From contig NZ_BMRZ01000014.1 in the NCBI RefSeq assembly GCF_014648895.1, positions 62,001 through 126,000 on the forward strand: DNA of 64,000 nucleotides, in the 5' to 3' direction. Positions within the stretch are counted from its first letter, which is position 1. Every line of letters begins with the position of its first letter. This DNA is from Streptomyces tanashiensis (GTDB lineage Bacteria > Actinomycetota > Actinomycetes > Streptomycetales > Streptomycetaceae). The notes under the pieces were generated by a model that ran no database searches, was not told where the DNA came from, and was given only the letters and a program-made list of their open reading frames with translations. A program made the position numbers and the translations under genes. Shown here piece by piece: positions 31,151 through 40,731 of this stretch.

Positions 31151-31955
31151 CCGGCTCTCCCGTGACCGGCTCGCCTGCGACCGGCTCTCCTGTGACCGGC
31201 TCTCCTGTGACCGGCTCTCCCGTGACCGGCTCTCCCGTGACGGGAGGGGCGAACGAGTCGAGCAGGCGGGCGATGGTCATCGCGAAGATCTCGTCCGCGT
31301 CGACGGGGGCGGCGGGGGCCTCGGCGAGCAGTCCGGCGAGGTGCGGGTAGCGGCCGGTGGCCACCTGCCCCATCAGGTAGGCACCGCGCACCGCCTGTTC
31401 CTCCGCCTCGGACCAGGGCAGTCCGCGGGCGCGTTCGGCGATGGCCTGTTCGTTGGCGACGGTCGCCATGACGGTGCCGTTGACCATGGCGATCAGCTGC
31501 ATCTTCAGCCCGGCGGGCACGTCCAGCGGGGCGAGGCAGCCGAGGCACCACTCCAGGAAGCGCAGGGCGTTGGGGCTGAAGCCGTAGGCGGTGGTCATCA
31601 CCCGGGCCAGCCAGGGGTGGCGGTACATGATCGCGCGGCTCTGGTGGGCGATCGCGGTCATGTCGGCGCGCCAGTCGCCGCTGGGCTCCTCGGGGAGGTC
31701 GTACTCGCCGCTGACGGCGTCGACCATCAGCTCGTACAGGTCCTCCTTGCGGGGGACGTAGTTGTAGAGCGACATGGTGCCGCAGCCGAGTTCGGCGGCG
31801 ACGCGGCGCATGGAGACCGCGTCGATGCCGTCCGCGTCGGCGATGCGGACGGCCGCGTCCACGATGTCCCGCCGGCTGTAGGCCGGTTTCGGGCCGCGGC
31901 CCGCGCGCTCGGGCCGCGCCCAGATCACTTCCGGTTCGGCCGCTCGGCCCGCCAT
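31137..31955 (-). CDS. TetR regulator of the ABC exporter, with pentapeptide-repeat tail
   Basis: A 272-residue TetR-type regulator. The helix-turn-helix is at about 30-72 (RRVAAELGCGTMSLYNYVPRK), and the effector domain is of the TetR_C_1 type found in DrrAB/efflux regulators. After PPVTG the last 35 residues are repeats of GEPVT (six or so), encoded by 15-bp tandem repeats at 31148-31237. This disordered acidic tail is not part of the usual family length, so it looks like a recent expansion. It is divergent from the ABC exporter and separated from it by two matching operators (31984-32000, 32027-32043). Start ATG at 31955. Confidence 0.9.
   Translation of the reverse strand: MAGRAAEPEVIWARPERAGRGPKPAYSRRDIVDAAVRIADADGIDAVSMRRVAAELGCGTMSLYNYVPRKEDLYELMVDAVSGEYDLPEEPSGDWRADMTAIAHQSRAIMYRHPWLARVMTTAYGFSPNALRFLEWCLGCLAPLDVPAGLKMQLIAMVNGTVMATVANEQAIAERARGLPWSEAEEQAVRGAYLMGQVATGRYPHLAGLLAEAPAAPVDADEIFAMTIARLLDSFAPPVTGEPVTGEPVTGEPVTGEPVAGEPVTGEPVIEA
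31148..31237. repeat. Six 15-bp tandem repeats (TGACCGGCTCTCCCG)
   Basis: Six head-to-tail 15-mers with one to three substitutions each, plus a partial copy. They encode GEPVT repeats on the minus strand (TetR tail) and begin inside the last codons of the convergent gene. No spacers, so this is a slippage-type minisatellite, probably length-variable between strains. Confidence 0.95.
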
Positions 31956-31983
31956 GGATCATCACCTCGCTCCCCATCGTAGT

Positions 31984-32000
31984 TACGTACGCCGTACGTA
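31984..32000. promoter_or_regulatory. Operator 1 of the ABC exporter
   Basis: TACGTACGCCGTACGTA is a perfect palindrome about its central base. It overlaps the proposed -35 (TTACGT, 31983-31988) of a promoter whose -10 is TATGGT (32007-32012, 18-bp spacer), placing transcription start at about the ATG (32019). TetR binding here would block that promoter and the divergent tetR promoter. Confidence 0.75.
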
Positions 32001-32018
32001 GTGGGGTATGGTCACGCC

Positions 32019-32953
<935 letters not shown>

Positions 32954-32957
<4 letters not shown>

Positions 32958-33730
32958 GCGCCCTCGTGCACGACGGGACCGCCGTCCTCGGCCGCCACCT
33001 CCAGCGGATCAGGCACGCGCCCGCGATCACCGTCATGACGCAGACGATGCCGATCGTCTTCCTGCTCTTCTTCGGGTACGTCTTCGGCAGCGCGCTCGCC
33101 GCGCCCGGCGCCGAGTACCGGGCCTTCCTGGTCCCCGGCATGCTCGTCGCGACAGCGGCGGGCGGCCTGATGACGGGCATGTTCCAGGCCGCGCAGGATT
33201 CCCACCGGGGCGTCATGGACCGCTTCCGGACCATGCCCGTGAGCCGGGCCGCCGTCCCCCTCGGGCAGGCGCTCGCCGACCTCCTCGCGAGCGCCGCCGG
33301 CACGATCCCGCTGATCCTCGTCGGCCTCGCGATGGGCTGGCGGATCGAGGGCACGCTCCCCGAGGCCCTGGGCGCCTTCGGCCTGCTGCTGCTCTTCCGC
33401 TTCGCGACGACGTGGGTCGGCATCCTGCTCGGCCTGGCGTCGAAGAGCGAGGAGGCGGCCGGGCAGCTGGGCAGCGCCACGTTCATGCTGCCGCTGCTCT
33501 CGAACGCGTACATCCCCACCGACGGCATGCCCGGCTGGCTGCGGACGGTCGCCGAGTGGAACCCGATCTCGGCGGTCACCACGGCGGTACGGGAGCTCTT
33601 CGGCAACGCGCAGGTCCCGGCGGACGCGGCCTGGCCGGTGGCCCACCCGGTCGCGGGCGCGCTGCTCTGGTCGCTCGGCCTCGTCGCCGTCTTCGCCCCG
33701 CTCGCGGTGCGCCGCTACGCCCGGGGCTGA
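32954..33730 (+). CDS. ABC-2 type exporter permease (DrrB-like)
   Basis: A 258-residue membrane subunit of the ABC-2 family with six predicted helices. The typical central segment FRTMPVSRAAVPLGQALADL and the closing helix GALLWSLGLVAVFAPLAVRRY are visible, and the EWNPISAVTTAVRELF loop before the last helix is a DrrB hallmark. It starts with GTG overlapping the ATPase stop by 4 bp and works as its transmembrane partner in drug or metabolite export. Confidence 0.93.
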
Positions 33731-33792
33731 CGGGCCCGCGTGACGTACCCCCTGATGACAGGAGGCGTACGGGCACGGTAGGCAGGACGGTC

Positions 33793-34989
33793 ATGAGCAC
33801 TCAGCCACTCCCCCTCGCCGGGGTCACGGTCGTCGCCGTCGAACAGGCCGTCGCCGCCCCCTTCGCCACCCGCCAGCTCGCCGACCTCGGCGCGCGCGTC
33901 GTCAAGATCGAGCGCCCCGACGGCGGGGACTTCGCCCGGGGGTACGACACGGCCGCCCGGGGCCTGGCCTCGCACTTCGTGTGGTGCAACCGCGGCAAGG
34001 AGTCGGTGGCGGTCGACCTCAAGGACCCCCGGGGCCTGGCGCTCGTCCGGCGGATGGTGGCCGGCGCCGACGTCTTCGTGCAGAACCTGGCGCAGGGCGC
34101 GGCGGCCCGCCTCGGCCTCGACGCCGCCACCCTCTGCGCGGCGCACCCGCGGCTGATCGCGGTGGACGTCTCGGGGTACGGGGCGGAGGGGCCGTACGCG
34201 CACAAGCGGGCGTACGACATGCTCGTCCAGTGCGAGGCGGGCCTGGTGTCGGTGACCGGCACGCCCGAGCATCCGGTCAAGTCGGGGATCCCCGCCGCCG
34301 ACATCGCGGCCGGGATGTACGCCTTCTCCGGCGTCCTCGCGGCCCTCGTCCGGCGCGGCACGACCGGCAGGGGCGGTCCGGTGGAGGTCTCCCTGCTCGA
34401 CTCGCTGGCCGAGTGGATGGGGCATCCGCTGCACCACGGGATGCATGGGGGCACGACCCCGGCGCGCACGGGGCTCGCGCACGCGGTGATCGCCCCGTAC
34501 GACGCCTATCCGACGGCGGACGGCGGTCTGGTGCTGCTCTCCGTGCAGAACGACCGGGAGTGGCGGCGGCTCGCCGAGCGGGTCCTCGGCCGGCCCGAGC
34601 TGGCCGGGGACCCGGAGTTCGCGACGAACACGGCGCGGGTGGCGGGGCGCGCGGCGACGGACGCGGTGGTCGCGGCGGCGCTCGCCCCGCTGACGGCGGC
34701 CGAGGCGCTGGCCCGGCTCGACGCGGCGGGCATCGCCTGCGCGCGGCTCAACTCGGTCGCGGAGCTGGCGGATCATCCGCAGCTGACGGCCCGTGACCGC
34801 TGGCGGGCGGTGGAGTCCCCGGTGGGACCGCTGCGTTCGCTGCTGCCGCCGATCGTGTTCCCGGACGCGCCGGAGCCCCGGATGGACCGGATCCCGGCCC
34901 TCGGGCAGGACACGGACGAGGTGCTGGCCGAGCTCGGGGTGCCGGAGGCGGAGGTGAAGGAGCTGCGGGGCGCGGGCGTGATCGCCTGA
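33793..34989 (+). CDS. CaiB/BaiF-family (class III) CoA transferase
   Basis: A 398-residue formyl-CoA/carnitine-type CoA transferase. It opens with LAGVTVVAVEQAVAAPFATR and VVKIERPDGGDFARGYD, family hallmarks. The catalytic aspartate region is KRAYDMLVQCEAGL (near 150), with GGPVEVSLLDSL further on. It moves CoA between carboxylic acids in the cytosol, usually in catabolism of aromatic, dicarboxylic or methyl-branched acids. The ATG at 33793 is 62 bp after the ABC permease with no good terminator between, so part may be read from that promoter, but functional linkage is unclear. Substrates unknown. Confidence 0.92.
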   Translation: MSTQPLPLAGVTVVAVEQAVAAPFATRQLADLGARVVKIERPDGGDFARGYDTAARGLASHFVWCNRGKESVAVDLKDPRGLALVRRMVAGADVFVQNLAQGAAARLGLDAATLCAAHPRLIAVDVSGYGAEGPYAHKRAYDMLVQCEAGLVSVTGTPEHPVKSGIPAADIAAGMYAFSGVLAALVRRGTTGRGGPVEVSLLDSLAEWMGHPLHHGMHGGTTPARTGLAHAVIAPYDAYPTADGGLVLLSVQNDREWRRLAERVLGRPELAGDPEFATNTARVAGRAATDAVVAAALAPLTAAEALARLDAAGIACARLNSVAELADHPQLTARDRWRAVESPVGPLRSLLPPIVFPDAPEPRMDRIPALGQDTDEVLAELGVPEAEVKELRGAGVIA

Positions 34990-35148
34990 CGGGGAGCGGG
35001 GCGAGCACGGGCGGGGCACGGGGCCGCCGCACGGCTGGGCGGGACGTCCCGGGGCAGGACGGAACGCCGGACGGGCGGGGACACGTCCGGCGGGGTCGCG
35101 ATCGGGGCCGTACGGGCGGCCGAAGGCTCCGTCCCGGCCGACGGCCCG

Positions 35149-35421
35149 CTAGTGGCGCGTGCCGAAGAGCGAGCGGCGCAGTCGGCGGAGCGGGGCGAAG
35201 AGCGAGACCCGCGCGCTGCGGCTGCGGTGGCTGTGCACCGGCGCCTCGTGCGAACGCGCCGTCAGTTCCCGCATGAGCAGCGTCGCCTCGGCCACCTCGC
35301 GCTGGGGCACGGCGGGGCCGCCGAGCACCGCGAGATGGCGGTCGAGCCGCGAACTGGTCGCGCTGCTCCCGCAGGTGATGGCAGGCACTCGCGGCCTGCT
35401 GCGCATTGCTATCTGTTCCAT
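35149..35421 (-). CDS. Small conserved basic protein
   Basis: A 90-residue protein with no predicted membrane helix. It starts at the ATG 35421 with GGGAG 6 bp upstream. The first part (RLDRHLAVLGGPAVPQREVAEATLLMRE, in sections) looks helical; the end is strongly basic (RSRSARVS, LRRLRRSLFGTRH). Similar small proteins occur across streptomycetes to my recollection, without known role. The basic tail could bind nucleic acid or membrane phospholipid (guess). It is flanked by intergenic DNA on both sides, so monocistronic. Confidence 0.6.
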   Translation of the reverse strand: MEQIAMRSRPRVPAITCGSSATSSRLDRHLAVLGGPAVPQREVAEATLLMRELTARSHEAPVHSHRSRSARVSLFAPLRRLRRSLFGTRH

Positions 35422-35743
35422 GTCACTCCCCACCCGTACAAGGGCACCCGGCCCGGGCAGGTTAACCCTATCGCTCCATCGCGACACCCGTGTATCCCGG
35501 CGGCGGGATTCACCGCACTCGTACGGGGGTTGACGGTCACTGTCCGAATACATCTGATTCCAGGGCGAGTTGGACAGCACTCGAACACCTGCCGAACCAT
35601 CACGAACCATCCTGCACTCCGGACCGTCATCCACGGACACGCGGACCGGTGTGATCTCCACCACCAAGATCACCGCAGCACCTCGGGGCGCGGACCGGCG
35701 CAGGACCGGAGCCGGCGGAACCCCCCTCGGCTACCGTGGATCC
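35422..35743. other. 322-bp intergenic region, promoters only
   Basis: Divergent gap between the small protein and the pseudokinase gene, of lower GC than its surroundings. It must hold the promoters of both. A TTGACG at 35530 has no good -10 at the right distance. A -10-like TACCGT (about 35732-35737) just before the ATG at 35744 suggests leaderless transcription of the pseudokinase gene. An in-frame extension of that gene to 35570 has no kinase-like sequence and was not used. No RNA gene or repeat seen. Confidence 0.5.
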
Positions 35744-36712
35744 ATGACGGTGATCGCGGGTCGTTACCGGCTGCTCGACGTCCTCGCCGAGGGGACCACG
35801 GGCACCGTCTGGCGCGCCCTGGACGAGACGGACCGCCGCGAGGTGGCCCTCAAGGAGTTCCGCGCCCCGGCCGGACTGCCCGCCGACGAGGTGCCCCTGC
35901 TGTACGCGCGACGGGAGCGCGAGGCCCGGGCCGCCGCCCGGATCTCCCACCCCTCCGTCGTACGGGTCCTCGGCGTGGCCACCGAGGACGGCCGGCCCTG
36001 GGTCGTGACCGAGCTGGTCCGCGGCCTCAGCCTCGCCGAGACCCTGGACGCGGGCGGTCCGCTGCCCGAGCGGGAGGCCGCACGGGTCGGCGCCGAGGTC
36101 CTGGCCGGCCTGCGGGCCGCCCGGGAGGCGGGCGTACCGCACCGGGGCGTGGGGCCGGGGCAGGTGCTCCTCGCGAACGACGGGCGGGTCGTCGTCACCG
36201 GGTTCGGCGGCGCGCCGGCCGACACCGGCCCGGAGACGGATCTGCGCACCCTCGGGGCGCTCCTGGAGGCGGCGGCGGACGACCGGTCCGGGGCGCTGGG
36301 TGCCGTGGTCGACGAGCTGACGGGCGAGGAGCTCACCGTGACGGCCGCTCAGGTCGAGGGCGAGCTGCGCCAGGTGGCCGCGACGGGCACGCGGAGGACG
36401 GAGGCGGAGCCGGTGACGGCGTCCACCCCGCCCCGGACCGGCCGGGGCGACGACGACGGCGCCCCTTCACGGGCCGGGACCTCGCCGGCGCCGGCCGGAC
36501 GGACGGGGCCGCGACGCGCGGCGCCCCGACGGGGACCCGTCCTCGTGGCCGGGATCGTCGGGGCGCTGCTGATCGTGGGCGTGCTGGTGTATCAGGCGGT
36601 TCGGGACGACGGACCGGACACCGGGCCGGGGCCGGCCGGTGTCACGAGCACCGCTCCGGCGGGGCCCGGCGCCACGGGCGCCGGCGACGGACCGGCTACA
36701 CCGCGCCCCTGA
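35744..36712 (+). CDS. Membrane-anchored pseudokinase (Ser/Thr kinase-like)
   Basis: A 322-residue protein with a truncated bacterial Ser/Thr kinase-like domain (about 1-215), a low-complexity Thr/Ala/Pro linker, one transmembrane helix (about 264-284) and a short outer tail. The glycine loop (LAEGTTGTVW) and the ATP-contacting Lys37 (VALKEF) remain. However, the catalytic loop reads HRGVGPGQVLL instead of HRDxKPxNV, and the metal-binding DFG reads GFG (TGFGGAP, 152-157). All three catalytic residues are therefore lost, and it should not phosphorylate. A scaffolding or sensory role is inferred. It overlaps the convergent lipase gene by 17 bp. Confidence 0.85.
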   Translation: MTVIAGRYRLLDVLAEGTTGTVWRALDETDRREVALKEFRAPAGLPADEVPLLYARREREARAAARISHPSVVRVLGVATEDGRPWVVTELVRGLSLAETLDAGGPLPEREAARVGAEVLAGLRAAREAGVPHRGVGPGQVLLANDGRVVVTGFGGAPADTGPETDLRTLGALLEAAADDRSGALGAVVDELTGEELTVTAAQVEGELRQVAATGTRRTEAEPVTASTPPRTGRGDDDGAPSRAGTSPAPAGRTGPRRAAPRRGPVLVAGIVGALLIVGVLVYQAVRDDGPDTGPGPAGVTSTAPAGPGATGAGDGPATPRP

Positions 36713-37502
36713 AGGAGGGCAGGTAGCCGCCGGACTGTCCGGCGGCGGTCGGGTGGTACGACTCGCCGATGTTGAGCCAGTTGACGCTGTGCAGCCAGGC
36801 GGAGCCCGAGCAGATCTCGTGCCCGGTGAAGGCGGGGACGACACTGGCGAAGGTGAAGCCGTGGTCGGCGGCTCGCTTGGCGACGGCCGCGTTGAGGTAG
36901 TCGGAGGCGCCGTTGATGGCACTGCGCTCGTTCTCGCTCAGGCCGGCGACACAGCCGCCGCCGAGCTGGTAGAAGCGCGGGTAGCCGAGGACGACGACGT
37001 GGGCGGCGGGGGCCTTGCCGCTGATGGCGTTGTAGACGGAGTCGAGCTTGCCGGGGAGCGTGGAGTCCACGTAGGCCTTGGCCTGATTCACACGGCTGAT
37101 GCAGGTGGCCTCGGACTGCAGCACACAGGTCGTCATGACGTCGGCGAAACCGGCGTCATTTCCCCCGATCGTGAGGGACACCAGGTCGGTGGCGGCCGAG
37201 AGGGGTCCGAGCTGATTCGCGGTCACATCACCCGTTCGGGCGCCCGAGCAGGCGGTGAACGCGAACGAGGAGGGGGCGTTCGCGTTCTTCCAGAGGACCG
37301 GATACGCCTTCGTGGAGCGCTTGCAGTCGCCGCTGGCGCTGTCGTAACTCCCTGAGCCGACACCGGAGGAGTACGAGTCCCCCAGGGCCACGTAGTCGAG
37401 TGCGGCGGTCTCGGCGGCCTGGGCGGCGCCCGCCCCGGTGAGGGCGAGGACGGCGCCGAGCAGGAGCGAGGACGAAAGGGCGGCAAAACGGGACAGTCTC
37501 AT
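36696..37502 (-). CDS. Secreted SGNH-hydrolase lipase/esterase
   Basis: A 268-residue extracellular lipase of the SGNH/GDSL family (S. rimosus/S. coelicolor SCO1725 type). The signal peptide is about 1-30. The block I serine is Ser43 (LGDSYSSGVG), block III GGND is at 113-116 and the catalytic His250 is in SYHPTAAGQ. Six cysteines (60, 85, 126, 134, 184, 231) would form three disulfides. The ATG at 37502 follows GGGAGG by 5 bp; an upstream in-frame ATG at 37574 lacks one. It hydrolyses esters outside the cell with broad chain-length range in characterised relatives. Confidence 0.94.
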   Translation of the reverse strand: MRLSRFAALSSSLLLGAVLALTGAGAAQAAETAALDYVALGDSYSSGVGSGSYDSASGDCKRSTKAYPVLWKNANAPSSFAFTACSGARTGDVTANQLGPLSAATDLVSLTIGGNDAGFADVMTTCVLQSEATCISRVNQAKAYVDSTLPGKLDSVYNAISGKAPAAHVVVLGYPRFYQLGGGCVAGLSENERSAINGASDYLNAAVAKRAADHGFTFASVVPAFTGHEICSGSAWLHSVNWLNIGESYHPTAAGQSGGYLPSFRGAV

Positions 37503-37714
37503 GGAACCTCCCTGTAGCAGGATCTCTGCGTTACCAGGTAGTAGCATCGGATCCGCCGGACCGGAAGTGTTCATGTCAAAACTGGGAGTGAACGTCAGCC
37601 GATCCTCCGTCAGGGACCGTCGAGATCAAGCCATTTGATGAGACCTCGCAGGGCTGCGGGCCGAGGCCGCAAAACCCGGTGCGCGGTCCCCTCGCCTGCC
37701 GGATCATGGGCGCC

Positions 37715-38836
37715 ATGTCTGACACCCCCTCCGTACCGTCCGTCTCGCGGCAGTCACCGACCACGTCGCTGCCCGTCATCGTCAACCTCGACGACAGCGA
37801 CTCGCCGGGGGACGTCCTGGACGCGCTGTTCCTCGACCGCTTCGCGACCGGGGAGCAGCCCCACGCGCACAGCACCACCCTGGACCGGGCGAAGCCCGAC
37901 GCGACGCTGCTCCCCGAGGGGGCCCGGGTGCTGCGGGCCGCCAAGGACGACGACCGCAGCTCGGTGCTCGCCGAGGGCGAGGGCTGGACGATCCTCTCCT
38001 CCCGCTGGAACCGGCGGGCGGACGTGACCGTCACGGCGACCGACCCGGAGCTGGCGAAGCGGATCCTCGACGAGGCCACGGACGGGGCGAAGGACGAGCC
38101 GGAGCCGGAGCCCGACGACGTGACGATGGGCTTCTGGTACGTGGCTCCGCAGCGCGGCCCGCGCCGCATGACCCGCAGCATCAGCGCCGGGACCTGGGAG
38201 GAGGTCAGGCCCAACTACGCGGCGCCGGTGGCCGACGCGATGGACCGGCTGATGAAGGTGACCCCCGAGGACATCACCGGCCGGCTCCTGCTGCTCCACG
38301 GTCCGCCGGGCACGGGCAAGACCTCGGCGCTGCGGACGCTGGCCCGCGCGTGGCAGGACTGGTGCCAGGTGGACTGCGTGCTCGACCCGGAGCGGCTGTT
38401 CAACGACATCGGCTATCTGATGGACATCGCCATCGGCGAGGACGACGGCACGTCGAAGGAGCGCTGGCGGCTGCTGCTCCTGGAGGACTGCGACGAGCTG
38501 ATCCGGGGCGGGGCGAAGCACACGGCGGGGCAGGCCCTGTCGCGGCTGCTCAACCTGACGGACGGGCTGCTCGGCCAGGGGCGCAACGTCCTGGTCGGCG
38601 TCACCACCAACGAGGACCTGGAGCGGCTGCATCCGGCGGTCGTCCGACCGGGCCGCTGCCTGGCCCGGATCGAGGTCGGGCCGCTGAGCCGGGCCGAGTC
38701 GGTGGAGTGGCTCGGCCGCGAGGAGGACGTGCCGCGCGAGGGCGCGACGCTGGCGGAGCTGTTCGCGCTGCGCCGCGGCACGCCCTCGGCGGACCTCCCG
38801 GAGCCCCGCACGGCGGGGGCGGGTCTCTACCTGTAA
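37715..38836 (+). CDS. AAA ATPase with DUF5925 domain
   Basis: A 373-residue cytosolic AAA-type ATPase. The N-terminal region (about 1-140) is the DUF5925 type, and the ATPase core follows with Walker A GPPGTGKT (196-203), Walker B LLLLEDCDEL (253-262), sensor VGVTTNEDL and arginine finger region RPGRCLARIE. The short C-terminal lid is truncated. There is no protease or transmembrane part. The start is ATG 37715 (MSDTPS) or ATG 37706, with no decisive ribosome site. The role is unknown; such proteins may remodel or unfold partners. Transcribed alone and divergent from the lipase gene. Confidence 0.87.
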   Translation: MSDTPSVPSVSRQSPTTSLPVIVNLDDSDSPGDVLDALFLDRFATGEQPHAHSTTLDRAKPDATLLPEGARVLRAAKDDDRSSVLAEGEGWTILSSRWNRRADVTVTATDPELAKRILDEATDGAKDEPEPEPDDVTMGFWYVAPQRGPRRMTRSISAGTWEEVRPNYAAPVADAMDRLMKVTPEDITGRLLLLHGPPGTGKTSALRTLARAWQDWCQVDCVLDPERLFNDIGYLMDIAIGEDDGTSKERWRLLLLEDCDELIRGGAKHTAGQALSRLLNLTDGLLGQGRNVLVGVTTNEDLERLHPAVVRPGRCLARIEVGPLSRAESVEWLGREEDVPREGATLAELFALRRGTPSADLPEPRTAGAGLYL

Positions 38837-38898
38837 CGCCCGGAGAAGGAGCCGCCGGTCCGGAACGCCCGTCCCCTGCCCCGTACCGGACGGTCCCG

Positions 38899-39273
38899 TC
38901 AGTCGTCGTACGCCGCCCGCAGGGCCTCGCTCAGGGCCGCCTCCGCGGCCTCGCGGCTGAGGCCCAGACGGCGGGCCTCCTCGACGTACTGCGCGGCGGC
39001 GGTGGCGGCGCGGCGGGTCGCCGCGTCACCGGCGGCGGCGACGAAGGTGCCGTGGCGCCCGCGCGTCTCGATGACTCCGTCGGCCTCCAGGGCCTTGTAC
39101 GCCTTGGCGACCGTGTTCGCGGCGAGGCCCAGCTGCTCCGCGAGCCCCCGTACCGTCGGCAGCTTGTATCCGACCGGCAGTCTGCCCGACCGGGCCCGCT
39201 CCGAGATCTGGGCTCGCAGTTGTTCGTAGGGAGCGGTGGTGGATCCGTGGTCCACGGCGATGGTGAGTGTCAC
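38899..39273 (-). CDS. GntR-family regulator, YtrA-like (short)
   Basis: A 124-residue GntR regulator with a winged helix (about 10-75; LPTVRGLAEQLGLAANTVAK) and a very short dimerisation helix tail, as in the YtrA subfamily, which usually controls ABC transporters. The GTG at 39273 begins VTLTIAVDHG. The gene is divergent from the GNAT gene at 39348, with only 74 bp between, so the two promoters overlap and it may control the acetyltransferase as well as itself. No ABC transporter adjoins directly. Confidence 0.88.
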   Translation of the reverse strand: MTLTIAVDHGSTTAPYEQLRAQISERARSGRLPVGYKLPTVRGLAEQLGLAANTVAKAYKALEADGVIETRGRHGTFVAAAGDAATRRAATAAAQYVEEARRLGLSREAAEAALSEALRAAYDD

Positions 39274-39347
39274 CCCGCCGATTCTGCCCCCACCCCACCG
39301 GAAAATGGGAGGCGGCGGTGCGTCCCGCGCCCGTAGCGTGCCACCCC

Positions 39348-40271
39348 ATGACTGTGATCGTCCGTGATGTACGGCCCTCTGACGCCGAGGGCTTCGCCCG
39401 GGTCCGCCGCGCCGCGGTGCCCCACATGCTCGCGACCGCCGAGCAGTGCGCCTTCGACTGGGCGCACGCCCACCCCGACAGCCACGCACGCCCCCTCGTC
39501 GCCGTGACCGAGGACGATGAGGTCATCGGGACCGTGCAGCTGAGAATCGCCCACGACGCCCCGGAGCCCGGGATCGGCTCCGTCAACGTGTACGTGGACC
39601 CCCGGCGCCTGGGCCTCGGGGCGGGGACGCTGCTGCTGCGGGCCGCCGAGGAGCACCTCGCCGAGCGGGGAGCGCACACGCTGTACAGCTGGGTCGTGGA
39701 CGAGCCGGCGAGCCGCGCGTGGGCCGAGCGGCGCGGCTACGCGCCCAGCCGTTCCGCGCACTTCCTGCGGCTCGACCTGACGACGGCCGAGCTGCCGCCG
39801 CTGGAGGACCTGCCGGCCGGTGTCGAGCTGCGTACGGCCGAGGACTTCGCGGCCGATCCCCGGCCGCTGTTCGAGCTGGACTCGGTGACGACGGCGGACG
39901 AGCCGGGCGATGTCGGCGCGGAGCTGGACGACTACGCGCACTGGCTGGAGGCCACCTGGGGCCATCCGCTGCTGGACCGGGCGCTGACGACGGTCGCCGT
40001 GGTGGACGGGGTGCCGGCGGCCTTCACCGCGGCGCAGACGGACGGTCTGGGCCGGTACTCCTCGGGGATGACCGGTACCGCGCCCGCGTTCCGGGGGCGC
40101 GGGCTCGCGAAGCTCGCCAAGAACGCCTCGCTGCACCGGGCGAGGGCCGCGGGCTGCGTGGAGGCGTTCACGAGCAACGACGCGGACAACGGGCCGATGC
40201 TGGCGATCAACGAATGGTTCGGATACGAGATCGGCGCGACGGAGGTGCGGCATGTCCGGACGATCGATTGA
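39348..40271 (+). CDS. Two-domain GNAT N-acetyltransferase
   Basis: A 307-residue protein of two GNAT folds. The first (about 1-145) has the acetyl-CoA loop RRLGLGAGTLLLR; the second (about 155-307) has FRGRGLAKLAKNASLHRA. The tandem layout resembles mycothiol synthase and antibiotic-acetylating relatives, but specific MshD residues are not evident. A -10-like TAGCGT at 39333-39338 implies leaderless start at the ATG 39348. It overlaps the DUF402 gene by 20 bp, so the two are cotranscribed. Substrate unknown. Confidence 0.88.
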   Translation: MTVIVRDVRPSDAEGFARVRRAAVPHMLATAEQCAFDWAHAHPDSHARPLVAVTEDDEVIGTVQLRIAHDAPEPGIGSVNVYVDPRRLGLGAGTLLLRAAEEHLAERGAHTLYSWVVDEPASRAWAERRGYAPSRSAHFLRLDLTTAELPPLEDLPAGVELRTAEDFAADPRPLFELDSVTTADEPGDVGAELDDYAHWLEATWGHPLLDRALTTVAVVDGVPAAFTAAQTDGLGRYSSGMTGTAPAFRGRGLAKLAKNASLHRARAAGCVEAFTSNDADNGPMLAINEWFGYEIGATEVRHVRTID

Positions 40272-40731
40272 GATCACCCTGACGAAGGCGGGCCGGACGA
40301 AGATCCGTTACCCGGCCGAGGTGCTGTCGGAGGAGGGTCCCCGGCTCTCGGTGCGCGCCCCGTGGGCGGCCGAGGGGGTGCGGGACTTCGGCTTCGTGCG
40401 CTTCGAGCCGGGTGACGTGTTCGTGGAGCACTACTGGCGCGACCGCTGGTTCACGGTCAAGGAGGTGTGGTCGGCCGACGGCTCCCTGAAGGGCTGGTAC
40501 TGCGACATCACCCGGCCGGCCGTGATCGACGGTTCGGGGGTGGCGGTCGAGGACCTGGACCTGGACCTGTGGGTGTCGGCGGACGGCAGCGAGGTGCTGC
40601 GGCTCGACGAGGACGAGTTCGCGGCGAGCGGTCTCGCCGCCTCCGACCCGGAGGCGGCGGCCCGTGCCGTGGTGGCCCTCGACGAGCTGGAGGTGCTCGG
40701 CCGGAAGGGCCTGATCGACCTGCTGGGTTAG
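40252..40731 (+). CDS. DUF402 family protein
   Basis: A 159-residue soluble protein of the DUF402 family, a beta-barrel fold found in nucleotide/RNA-related phosphatases and ribonuclease FAU-1-like proteins. Conserved family features seen are VFVEHYWRDRWFTVKEVW, then GWYCDITRPAVID with the metal-site YxxI and DLDLDLWV with clustered acids, and a C-terminal helix (ELEVLGRKGLIDLL). Nucleoside di/triphosphate hydrolysis as in related proteins is possible. It starts inside the GNAT gene and ends overlapping by 4 bp the convergent secreted protein. Confidence 0.88.
   Translation: MSGRSIEITLTKAGRTKIRYPAEVLSEEGPRLSVRAPWAAEGVRDFGFVRFEPGDVFVEHYWRDRWFTVKEVWSADGSLKGWYCDITRPAVIDGSGVAVEDLDLDLWVSADGSEVLRLDEDEFAASGLAASDPEAAARAVVALDELEVLGRKGLIDLLG

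Noticed and set aside
31148..31237. Possible CRISPR array
   Set aside because: Units are 15 bp, contiguous, with no spacers, and encode a peptide repeat in a real gene; the same holds for 51052-51116 and 17875-18001.
32001..32018. GTG at 32001 as start of the ABC ATPase
   Set aside because: It lies at the edge of operator 1 and upstream of the proposed -10; the ATG at 32019 fits the family N-terminus and leaderless geometry.
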